Below, piece by piece: positions 1-6,072 of a stretch of 7,294 nucleotides of DNA. Each line of letters begins with the position of its first letter. The stretch's first letter is position 1. The position numbers were made by a program, and so were the translations under genes. The notes beneath the pieces are model-generated. The model was not told the DNA's origin. It saw only the letters and a list, made by a program, of their open reading frames with translations, and made no database searches. This DNA is from a bacterium. Lineage in GTDB: Bacteria; UBA9089; CG2-30-40-21. The DNA lies in contig JASEHA010000109.1 of the NCBI GenBank assembly GCA_030018795.1, positions 1 through 7,294 of the forward strand, read 5' to 3'.

Positions 1-53
1 CAAGAACTTGTTGCAGATGGATGAGGTCTTCCCCGCGCGAGTGGGGGTGTTTC
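1..53 (+). CRISPR. Isolated CRISPR repeat with partial upstream spacer (left edge)
   Basis: Positions 26-53 are a 28-nt repeat identical base for base to the three repeats at the right end of the window. Bases 1-25 are then the 3' part of a spacer. The repeat is 19/28 G+C. It folds as CCCCGC, a GCGA loop and GTGGGG, leaving an 8-nt GGTGTTTC tail, which is the size and form of a type I-E (Cas6e-type) repeat. That makes the + strand the likely crRNA strand. No second repeat occurs at the expected spacing near position 87. Instead phage-type coding sequence runs for about 7 kb. The identity to the right-hand repeats is seen directly; the type I-E label is inferred from repeat length and structure, because no cas gene is present. 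Confidence 0.9.
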
Positions 54-55
54 TG

Positions 56-163
56 GCTTTTGGAAAAGAGAGGCTGTATGAAATAGATAGAGTGCTAAAG
101 CAATATCGTGGGCAAGTGGCTTTCGAGCTATTAGTGCATGCCTTAAATACAAAAACAGATTGA
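56..163 (+). CDS. 3' end of an unidentified phage gene (5' part missing)
   Basis: A reading frame with no stop runs from the left edge to a TGA at 161-163. Its last 35 residues (AFGKERLYEIDRVLKQ..., ending LNTKTD) look like ordinary soluble protein, and they occupy the place just upstream of the terminase small subunit where a preceding phage gene is expected. The same frame is open through the CRISPR repeat (read as VFPARVGVF) back to position 2. There is an ATG at 17 but no ribosome binding site before it. The repeat has no stop in any forward frame, so this read-through is weak evidence for a real fused protein. I take the true gene fragment to begin after the repeat. I do not recognise the family. 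Promoter P1 overlaps its stop codon. Confidence 0.35.
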   Translation, partial: AFGKERLYEIDRVLKQYRGQVAFELLVHALNTKTD

Positions 164-188
164 CAAAATATGAGAAATGTGATATAAA
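160..188 (+). promoter_or_regulatory. Sigma-A-type promoter P1 for the packaging/head operon
   Basis: A perfect -35 TTGACA (160-165) is followed by a 17-bp spacer and a -10 TATAAA (183-188). A TG one base upstream of the -10 (180-181) makes it an extended -10. Transcription should start around 194-196, giving a very short leader before the ATG at 208. It overlaps the end of the upstream reading frame (TGA at 161-163) and would drive the terminase, portal and head genes. It is strikingly similar to promoter P2 at 5987-6015. Confidence 0.8.
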
Positions 189-194
189 AGAAAT

Positions 195-200
195 AGGAGA
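195..200 (+). promoter_or_regulatory. Ribosome binding site fixing the terminase small subunit start
   Basis: AGGAGA lies 7 bases before the ATG at 208. An in-frame TTG at 160 would give 16 more residues, but it lies inside the -35 box of P1 and so upstream of the predicted transcript. This site therefore supports the ATG at 208 as the start. Confidence 0.7.
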
Positions 201-207
201 TGATATA

Positions 208-672
208 ATGGGTAAAATGCCAGAGGCTTGTAAGTCACATCATCAGAGGTGCAACAAATTAGATTATGAAAGAAGACTTTATGAAGTATCTAAACTATTA
301 TTGCAGGGAGTTACGAGACAGGGTATTTTTCTATATGCCCAAGAAAAGCAGTGGGGTGTAAGCATAAGACAGGTAGAATGGTATATGTCTACATGTCGCA
401 AAATATGGAGAAAAGACCACGAAAAAGATAAACAGGCTGATTTGGACTGGCATATCAAGGCAAGAGAAAATTTGTATAGCCAGTGCGTTAAGGAAAAAGA
501 GTATTCTTGTGCGAAAGATGTTCTTGTTGATCTGACCAAACTGAAGGGATACTACCCTGTAGAGAAAAGAGCTTTGACGGCAGAGATAACTATGGAAATC
601 GCTACTCCAGAGGAAAGGCAGAGAAGGATTGCGGAGTTAGAAACAAAAAGATTACTTATTGGCGAGTCATAA
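208..672 (+). CDS. Probable phage terminase small subunit (TerS)
   Basis: This 154-aa protein sits directly upstream of the terminase large subunit, with one base between stop and next ATG, and is the likely DNA-recognition subunit of the packaging motor. Residues about 19-70 form a basic helical region consistent with a helix-turn-helix: a helix at DYERRLYEVSKLLLQG, a turn, then a second helix around VSIRQVEWYMSTCRKIW. Residues about 75-115 form a second helical segment ending DLTKLKGYYP, a pattern common in small terminases where a repeated helical block precedes the large-subunit contact region. The charged tail (PEERQRRIAELETKRLL) is typical too. The assignment rests on position, size and this architecture, because TerS proteins diverge strongly. 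Another HTH protein of the packaging region is possible. Promoter P1 lies immediately upstream. Confidence 0.7.
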   Translation: MGKMPEACKSHHQRCNKLDYERRLYEVSKLLLQGVTRQGIFLYAQEKQWGVSIRQVEWYMSTCRKIWRKDHEKDKQADLDWHIKARENLYSQCVKEKEYSCAKDVLVDLTKLKGYYPVEKRALTAEITMEIATPEERQRRIAELETKRLLIGES

Positions 673-673
673 T

Positions 674-2161
674 ATGTTGACAGAAAAAGAAGAGATTGAA
701 TATTTAAGGTTGTTAGAAGATGAAGATTATTACCAGTGCAAAAAATCATTGGTTTATTTTGTCAGGACAGCATGGGATGTGATTGAGCCTGGCACACAGT
801 ATATCCATAATTGGCATATTGATATGATATGTGAGTATTTGACAGCAGTGGCACAAGGAGACATTAAGCGACTGATAATCAATATACCGTTTAGACATAT
901 GAAATCAATATTAGTGTCTGTGATGTTTCCCTGCTGGGGATGGATACACAAGCCAACCAGCCGATGGTTGTTTGCAAGTTATGCACAGGACCTGTCAACG
1001 GAGCTATCGGTAAAACGCAGGAGGATCATCCAGTCTGAATGGTATCAAAGAAAATGGGGTGGTAAAGAGAAGATTACCACTGATATTAACATTAAAACAT
1101 GGTTTGCGAATAGCTCGGAAGGGTCGATGAGAGCAACATCAGTAGGCGGGTCAGTTACAGGGGTAGGTGGAGATGTATTAATTTGTGATGATGCATGCAA
1201 GACAGAAGATGCGATGTCAACAGTGAAAAGGACATTTGCTAATGACTGGTTTGATGCTACTTTTACCACGAGACTAAATAATCGAGAAGAAAGCTCCATT
1301 ATAGTCATCATGCACCGATTGCATGTAGACGATTTGACTGGGCATTTAGTCAAGAAAAAGCTTGAGGGTGAGTATCGGTATCAGGTGCTGTCATTGCCAT
1401 TGGTTGAGCGGTCTCATAGGATACTAAGTTTCCCCATAAGTGGCAAGCAGATTGAGAGACATGAAGGCGAAATTCTCTGGACAAGCAGAGATAATGCTTT
1501 GACTGTGAGGACTATCAGGGAGAGTCTGGGGACGTCTGGATATATGGCACAATGCCAACAAGATCCTGTGGCGGCAGAGGGGAATATGGTCAAGAGAGAG
1601 TGGTGGAGATATTATAGAGACCTACCAGCCAGTTGGGTATATAAATATCAAAGTCTGGATACGGCTATAGAGACGAAGAAGCATAATGATTACTCTGTCT
1701 GTATCACGGCGGTTGAGGCAGTAAATGGATATTATATTACAGACATTTGGAGGCAGAAGGTTGAAGCTCCTGATCTTGAGAGAGCTGCTAAACAACTATA
1801 TGACAGAGAAAAACCGAATGTGATGTTGATAGAGCGGAAAGCCTCTGGCTATGGGTTGATACAGCATTTGAAGCGTGAGACAAGCATACCGCTGGTAGCG
1901 GTAGATGTTGATACTGACAAAGGGTCAAGGTTGGACGCTATACTGGCGATGATTGAGGCTGGTCGTGTATACCTGCCAGAAGGGGCAGCATGGGTTGCCG
2001 ATTTTGTAGACGAAATGTCATCGTTTCCATCTGGGGCGCATGATGATCAAGTGGATGCATTGACGCAGCTATTGGGATATGCTCGGCATAGAGGACAATC
2101 GCAAGAGGCAGAGGTCTCATCAATCGGATGGGACACTGCCGATTTAATGCAAATGATATGA
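674..2161 (+). CDS. terL: Phage terminase large subunit (ATPase and nuclease)
   Basis: A 495-aa packaging motor of usual length, complete at both ends. The N-terminal ATPase has a P-loop-like segment INIPFRHMKS (residues about 69-78), a Walker B GGDVLICDDA (about 165-174) and a coupling motif around IMHRLHVDDLTG (about 212-223). The C-terminal RNase H-like nuclease shows a first acidic site in SLDTAIETKKHNDYS (about 327-341) and the late acidic motif HDDQVDAL (about 456-463). The order and spacing match the family often named from methanophage psiM2 ORF9. It makes the double-strand cuts that start and end headful or site-specific packaging and drives DNA translocation through the portal. I chose the ATG at 674, one base after the TerS stop, with GGCGAG at 661-666 as the ribosome site; a TTG at 659 would overlap TerS. 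The P-loop has Phe where relatives usually carry a second Pro. Confidence 0.95.
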   Translation: MLTEKEEIEYLRLLEDEDYYQCKKSLVYFVRTAWDVIEPGTQYIHNWHIDMICEYLTAVAQGDIKRLIINIPFRHMKSILVSVMFPCWGWIHKPTSRWLFASYAQDLSTELSVKRRRIIQSEWYQRKWGGKEKITTDINIKTWFANSSEGSMRATSVGGSVTGVGGDVLICDDACKTEDAMSTVKRTFANDWFDATFTTRLNNREESSIIVIMHRLHVDDLTGHLVKKKLEGEYRYQVLSLPLVERSHRILSFPISGKQIERHEGEILWTSRDNALTVRTIRESLGTSGYMAQCQQDPVAAEGNMVKREWWRYYRDLPASWVYKYQSLDTAIETKKHNDYSVCITAVEAVNGYYITDIWRQKVEAPDLERAAKQLYDREKPNVMLIERKASGYGLIQHLKRETSIPLVAVDVDTDKGSRLDAILAMIEAGRVYLPEGAAWVADFVDEMSSFPSGAHDDQVDALTQLLGYARHRGQSQEAEVSSIGWDTADLMQMI

Positions 2162-2176
2162 AGGGGGGAATATGGT

Positions 2177-3613
2177 ATGAACATGAATGTTTTCAAAAAG
2201 ATTGGTAGCCTTATGAGGAAAACGAATGCTGTAGCCAAGGAAACCACGCAGACAGGAGTAGTGCAAGAAAGCATAACTCAACATATCCCTGTAATACAAG
2301 TGAGCTCAGAGAGAAAAAAGATAATCACAGATTGTCAAGCAATGTGGCGTGATCGTGAGCAGAACGCAGCAGCTATTCAGACGATTTCTTCGTTCCTGAC
2401 GATGGGCGGGTTCACCGTTAGAGTGAAGCCAAAAGAAAAAAAGATATCAATGGAGGAGCAAAAAGCTCAAGAATTGATAAATGCTGTCATATTAAAAACA
2501 CGATTACAGCAACATCTCAAGGGATGGATGACTGCATTCCCCAGGGATGGTGGGATAGCTATCGAGGTTGAGGTCGGACAAACAGGGATTGAGAGACTAA
2601 CTAAGTTGCCATTACAGATGACTATTCAGCGGACAGACAAGAGAGGGAAAAAATATGAGGATGGCGGGGACGTGGATATACTGAATGCCTATTATCAGGT
2701 AGACACACTTACAGGACAAGAAATTTGTCAGCTTGCGGACTGGCAGGTAATGTGGATAGGCTACAATGCTATCCAGGGGGAGGATGGGACACCTCAGTTT
2801 ATATCCGCAAGGAAAACACACAAACAATTAACATCGTCTGAAGATGACATGTTTATCAACCGCAAAGTAAACGCAGGCCAGCATCTGCATCACAAAATTG
2901 GTACATCTGAGAAGCCTGGCACGGCTGAAGCAATTATAAAATACAAAAGAGATAACAAGGATAGCATAAATAACCCTTTAAGGGTGGCTTCGCATTTTTT
3001 CTCCGATGAGAGTGTGGATATTAAGCCCATCCCGAGCGATAGCAATATTGGAAACATTATTGATGTGAAATATCAAGCCAGTAGGTATTTAGGTGCTGGC
3101 GGTGTGCCATGTTCTATGATACCTGGGCAAGAACCGTCAATCATCAAAGATAGTTCTAAAGAAAGCAAAAATGCTTTTTTGGCGCGAATAATAGATATGA
3201 ATGAAGCAGTTGGGCTTGCTATGAAAAAGTCAATATTTGATTTGGAGCTATTGCTTAACGGGATTAACCCTGATGGTATAAATTATAGTGTTGTTTGGGG
3301 AGCAAAGGAGAATGTTGATGAGATTGCAAAAAGAGAGCAGGTAATTAAGGCTAAGGCTGCGGGGATATACAGTGTCCGGACGGCTATGGCAGAATATGGG
3401 ATTGCCGATATAGACGCAGAGATTGAGAGGATTAAGCAGGACATGGATGATTTCCCGCAAGTGCCTGTTGAGCGAGTGTCGGGATATGCTGTAGGTAATA
3501 ATCCGATGGGGTTGGTAGGCAGCCTCAAGATGGGGCAGGGATTGAGAGAGAACAGGCTCATGCTTGAGTATCTCACAACCCTTCGAGAGGTGAAAAAGAG
3601 CTATGGCAGATAA
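2177..3613 (+). CDS. Phage portal protein
   Basis: A 478-aa protein between terminase large subunit and the gpF-like head protein, the standard place of the portal. Portals form the dodecameric ring at one capsid vertex through which DNA enters and to which the terminase docks. Sequence features agree: an N-terminal alpha/beta region with AAAIQTISSFLTMGGF (about 65-79), a central beta-rich part, and a long helical stretch NAFLARIIDMNEAVGLAMKK (about 332-351). After this come a beta segment ending VVWGAKENVDE and the helix KREQVIKAKAAGIYSVRTAM (about 385-404), the usual crown-side pattern where portals end in 'ADEIAKAQ...GIxSxxT' type sequence. The start at 2177 has a strong AAGGGGGG at 2161-2168. 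The end overlaps the next gene by 11 bases, indicating translational coupling. Subfamily is not certain. Confidence 0.82.
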   Translation: MNMNVFKKIGSLMRKTNAVAKETTQTGVVQESITQHIPVIQVSSERKKIITDCQAMWRDREQNAAAIQTISSFLTMGGFTVRVKPKEKKISMEEQKAQELINAVILKTRLQQHLKGWMTAFPRDGGIAIEVEVGQTGIERLTKLPLQMTIQRTDKRGKKYEDGGDVDILNAYYQVDTLTGQEICQLADWQVMWIGYNAIQGEDGTPQFISARKTHKQLTSSEDDMFINRKVNAGQHLHHKIGTSEKPGTAEAIIKYKRDNKDSINNPLRVASHFFSDESVDIKPIPSDSNIGNIIDVKYQASRYLGAGGVPCSMIPGQEPSIIKDSSKESKNAFLARIIDMNEAVGLAMKKSIFDLELLLNGINPDGINYSVVWGAKENVDEIAKREQVIKAKAAGIYSVRTAMAEYGIADIDAEIERIKQDMDDFPQVPVERVSGYAVGNNPMGLVGSLKMGQGLRENRLMLEYLTTLREVKKSYGR

Positions 3614-4616
3614 GACGGCAGATGAGATATATGGCGAATATCTGGGCAAGATAGACGATATATGGAAAGAGGGCAAGGAGGATTTGCAAAAGCTGATGAA
3701 GGGCAAGCAGGTCAAAAAGGCTTTGGGATTAGCTGCTGGCAAGGCTATATCGTCTACAGAGGCGGGGAAGATGTCAAAGCAACAGCTCAGGGGTATTATG
3801 GCTGATATTGGCTCAGGGATAAAGGATTTGGGCAAGGAAACTGTTCATCATGTGGAGCAGTTAGGTTGGACTGCTGAACAATTGGCGGGAATGGTTGAGC
3901 GAGTAGGCTGGCAGCAGCGTATCGTAGACGATGTAACAGCCAGTGTGTCCGATAGGCTCAGCCACATATTTGATGTTCAGTATGGGTCAATTGCTGATTA
4001 CGATAAGCACATGGACAGGCTGTGGGGATTTGAGAAAGAAAAGGTTTTGGATGCGTTTAGGGATGAGATTAGAGAACAGGCTGATAAGCTGATTGATGAG
4101 AAGATAAGCATTGCAGCATGGCAGGAAACGATGAAGGAGACTATTGACAAGCACCATGTGTCCATATTCGAGACTGCCAGAAAAGAATATGGCGGTGAAG
4201 GTGATTTATCGAAAGAGCAGTTGTCTTGGCTACATAAAGAGATAGCGGAAGAAAAGAAGTATCTGAAGGGATTTAGGCAGGACATTGATGCTGGTGATTT
4301 GGTGAACACGTCCCCTGATGCTATCCGCGCAAGGGCGGATTTATACGCTGGGAAAGGGAACACGCTGTATCAGGCAGGCAAAAACGCAGCATTCGAAGGG
4401 CAGGAAGTGTTGATTTATTGGACGCTTGGAATTCCGATGACAGACCATTGTCATGATTGTCCTGAGCTGGCAGATGGCAGTCCGTATACACCAGAGACAC
4501 TGCCTACATTCCCTGGATCGGGGGATACGGCATGTCTCACATCATGTTGTTGCTCGCTGACGTATGAGTTTAAGAATGATGACGGCGAGAGTGAATTTGA
4601 AGGTGAGATACTATAG
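3603..4616 (+). CDS. Mu gpF-like minor head / head morphogenesis protein
   Basis: A 337-aa protein that overlaps the portal gene end, as is typical for gpF/SPP1 gp7-like minor head proteins. These bind the portal and are needed for prohead assembly or DNA exit. The N-terminal two thirds is helical and highly charged, with a possible coiled coil around 141-225. The C-terminal part carries the recognisable family region: NAAFEGQEVLIYWTLGIPM (about 261-279), then a Cys/His cluster DHCHDCPELADG (281-292), PYTPETLPTFPGSGDTAC and CLTSCCCSLTYEF (311-323). The paired Cys groups, separated by the Pro/Gly-rich 'LPxFPG' segment, suggest a metal-binding knot as in other members. The start at 3603 has GAGAGG at 3585-3590 and an AAGAG at 3596-3600. 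The triple Cys (315-317) is a local oddity. Confidence 0.82.
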   Translation: MADKTADEIYGEYLGKIDDIWKEGKEDLQKLMKGKQVKKALGLAAGKAISSTEAGKMSKQQLRGIMADIGSGIKDLGKETVHHVEQLGWTAEQLAGMVERVGWQQRIVDDVTASVSDRLSHIFDVQYGSIADYDKHMDRLWGFEKEKVLDAFRDEIREQADKLIDEKISIAAWQETMKETIDKHHVSIFETARKEYGGEGDLSKEQLSWLHKEIAEEKKYLKGFRQDIDAGDLVNTSPDAIRARADLYAGKGNTLYQAGKNAAFEGQEVLIYWTLGIPMTDHCHDCPELADGSPYTPETLPTFPGSGDTACLTSCCCSLTYEFKNDDGESEFEGEIL

Positions 4617-4631
4617 TCGATAGGAGGGGCA

Positions 4632-4844
4632 ATGGGAACGAATAGAGATGATTTGTTTCAGAAGATTGGTCGGGCAATGGATATTACGAGGCATGGAAGA
4701 GTTGAGTTTTGTATCATGGTTGCAGACGGTAATCCTGTGAAGTTGGAGACGGCTTTTGACTTTGAGCCAGGGATAAGGATACGGCAGACAGAGTTAGTGC
4801 AGGGGAAGAAGGTTTTGAATGATGCAACAAAGGATTGGTGTTGA
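4632..4844 (+). CDS. Small hypothetical phage protein (70 aa)
   Basis: It has a near-perfect ribosome site, AGGAGGGG (4622-4629), directly before the ATG, and lies in a tight same-strand run, 15 bases after the head gene and 3 bases before the ParB-like gene, so it is very probably translated. Residues 1-20 look helical (DDLFQKIGRAMDITRHG) and residues 22-60 alternate in a beta pattern (VEFCIMVADGNPVKLETAF, then IRIRQTELVQGKKV). There is no signal peptide or membrane segment. I do not recognise the family. Its position suggests either a minor virion component or a partner of the downstream accessory genes. Confidence 0.75.
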   Translation: MGTNRDDLFQKIGRAMDITRHGRVEFCIMVADGNPVKLETAFDFEPGIRIRQTELVQGKKVLNDATKDWC

Positions 4845-4847
4845 TAG

Positions 4848-5399
4848 ATGGAAAAAGTGGCAAAGCTGGAATGGCATACAGAAAAGAGACGTGTATCAGA
4901 GCTGATATTATTTGATGGCAATCCGAGACAGATGAGCGAGAAACAGGCAGATGATTTGTTGAAGTCGCTGAAAAAATTTAACCTTGTAGAGATACCTGTA
5001 ATTGATACAACTAACCGTGTGTTAGCAGGAAACATGCGAGTTACATCTTTACATGTATTAAATAGGGAGAACGAAGAGATAGAGGTTCGTGTGCCAAACA
5101 GGAAATTGACAGAGAAAGAGGCACAGGAATACCTGCTCAGGAGCAATAAGAACACTGGATCATGGGATATGGATTTGCTGGCTGACTTTGGCGAAGACAT
5201 GCTAGTTGACTGTGGCTGGGATGTGGGAGAAATTTTTAGTGAAAAAGAGGAACTTGATGAAAAGGAAGTACCTCTTGTCTGTATTAAAAAAATACATATT
5301 TTATTATCTTTGCCTTTAGATAGTTTTTCTTCTATCCAGCAATATCTTGCTAAAATACTGGAGGTGAAAGGAGTGGAGTATGAACAAGCTTGCAACTAA
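4848..5399 (+). CDS. ParB/sulfiredoxin-fold protein (ParB-like N-terminal domain)
   Basis: The 183-aa protein opens with the ParB/Srx domain: a strand and turn ending FDGNPRQM (about 22-29), a helix SEKQADDLLKSLKKFNLVE, strand EIPVIDTTNRVLAGNMR (48-64, the GxxR-type nucleotide site), then VRVPNRKLTEKEAQEYLLRS and the asparagine motif SNKNTGSWDMDLLADF (99-114). This tail, ending GWDVGEIF, is typical of the phage ParB-like proteins often found with DNA methyltransferases, not of chromosome-partition ParB. A separate C-terminal piece (147-183, IHILLSLPLDSFSSIQQYL and following) resembles the small domain that closes such proteins. ParB-fold relatives bind CTP or act as nucleases; which applies is unknown. 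No good Shine-Dalgarno stands close to the ATG (AAAGGA at 4829-4834 is 13 bases away), so translation is probably coupled to the preceding gene. It overlaps the next gene by 20 bases. Confidence 0.85.
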   Translation: MEKVAKLEWHTEKRRVSELILFDGNPRQMSEKQADDLLKSLKKFNLVEIPVIDTTNRVLAGNMRVTSLHVLNRENEEIEVRVPNRKLTEKEAQEYLLRSNKNTGSWDMDLLADFGEDMLVDCGWDVGEIFSEKEELDEKEVPLVCIKKIHILLSLPLDSFSSIQQYLAKILEVKGVEYEQACN

Positions 5400-6003
5400 A
5401 ATAGCTAAAAAAGATAACTCTTATTTTTATGATAAGGTATTATTGAGAAAGAACCATTTGCCTGTTGGTAGTATAGTAGTATTAGATTGTTTTGCTGGTG
5501 AAGGTAAGATATGGAAAGAAATCAAAAGGATAACAGGCAGAAGTGATATTGATGTTATAGGGATAGATATTAACAAGAGGAGGGGAAACTACACAATAAA
5601 GACAGATAATAGAAAGTTTTTGCTATCGGCAAACCTATCGAAATATAATGTAATTGATGTAGATGCTTATGGCGATTGTTCAAAGCAAATAGGGATTATT
5701 TTTGATAGGTTGCGCAGATGTGAGCACCAAGATGTCACTGTATTTTTTACTTTTATTCAAATTCAACAAGGATCAGTGTCTTCGTATTTGTTGCGGGCGG
5801 CAGGCTTCTCGGATAAAATGAGAAGAAAATGCCCGACTCTTTTTGCTTACCATGCTTTCGAATATTTTTGCCAATACTTGTTCTCGCAGGACATTGACCG
5901 TATATATCTAAGAGAAGCGGTTAAAGGGAGTAGTCGCAAACGTTACGGCTGTTTTGTAATAAAAAGCAGAAAAACAAAAGAAAGTCTTGACAAAACTCAG
6001 TAA
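5380..6003 (+). CDS. Small SAM-dependent methyltransferase-fold protein
   Basis: A 207-aa Rossmann-fold protein. Motif I is VVLDCFAGEGKIWKEI (33-48), followed by an acidic second strand VIGIDINKRRG (59-69) that would hold the SAM ribose, and a motif-IV-like YNVIDVDAYGDCSKQI (89-104) with a strand VTVFFTFIQI after it. It lacks the (D/N/S)PP(Y/F/W) signature of N6-adenine or N4-cytosine DNA methyltransferases and the PCQ of C5 enzymes. The DVDAYGD motif instead recalls the D(L/V)DPYG site of Trm1-type tRNA guanine-N2 methyltransferases, so an RNA or unusual substrate, or a non-catalytic role, is possible. There is no separate target-recognition domain. The basic C-terminal third (about 147-207) may bind nucleic acid. 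The start at 5380 has AAAGGAG at 5367-5373. The gene is visibly more A+T-rich than the head genes, hinting at separate acquisition. It overlaps the ParB-like gene, so the two are probably made together. Confidence 0.7.
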   Translation: MNKLATKIAKKDNSYFYDKVLLRKNHLPVGSIVVLDCFAGEGKIWKEIKRITGRSDIDVIGIDINKRRGNYTIKTDNRKFLLSANLSKYNVIDVDAYGDCSKQIGIIFDRLRRCEHQDVTVFFTFIQIQQGSVSSYLLRAAGFSDKMRRKCPTLFAYHAFEYFCQYLFSQDIDRIYLREAVKGSSRKRYGCFVIKSRKTKESLDKTQ

Positions 6004-6015
6004 ATGTGGTATATA
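5987..6015 (+). promoter_or_regulatory. Sigma-A-type promoter P2 for the radical SAM gene
   Basis: TTGACA (5987-5992), a 17-bp spacer, and TATATA (6010-6015) with an extended -10 TG at 6007-6008. It overlaps the stop codon of the methyltransferase-fold gene (TAA at 6001-6003), and transcription should start near 6022. This leaves a roughly 50-base leader before the radical SAM ATG at 6073. It matches P1 at 21 of 29 positions, including both flanks of the spacer. No hairpin terminator is seen between this promoter and the genes on either side. Confidence 0.8.
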
Positions 6016-6024
6016 TATATATAT
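6010..6024. repeat. TA dinucleotide run
   Basis: Fifteen bases of alternating T and A (seven and a half units) begin at the -10 box of P2 and extend through the predicted start of transcription. The run offers several overlapping -10-like hexamers and easy melting. Its length could vary by slippage. Confidence 0.9.
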
Positions 6025-6072
6025 GATGTAAGTTAGTGTCAGAGTTAAGGTTGAGAATAAAAGGAGGTCAGG

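Noticed and set aside
160..207. A 16-residue N-terminal extension of the terminase small subunit from a TTG at 160
   Set aside because: The TTG is part of the TTGACA -35 box of P1 and lies upstream of the predicted transcript. The ATG at 208 has AGGAGA at good spacing.
279..539. Long reverse-strand open frames throughout the window, for example 279-539, 1045-1353, 3248-3835 and 4658-5395
   Set aside because: All are antisense to convincing phage genes with recognisable domains. Their translations are rich in Ser, Cys, Ile and Leu with no family resemblance.
659..673. Terminase large subunit start at the TTG at 659
   Set aside because: It would overlap the small subunit by 14 bases. The ATG at 674 sits one base after that stop and has GGCGAG before it.
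5987..6072. Rho-independent terminator or riboswitch in the leader before the radical SAM gene
   Set aside because: No G+C-rich stem with a T-run was found, and the leader of about 50 bases is too short and A+T-rich for a known riboswitch.
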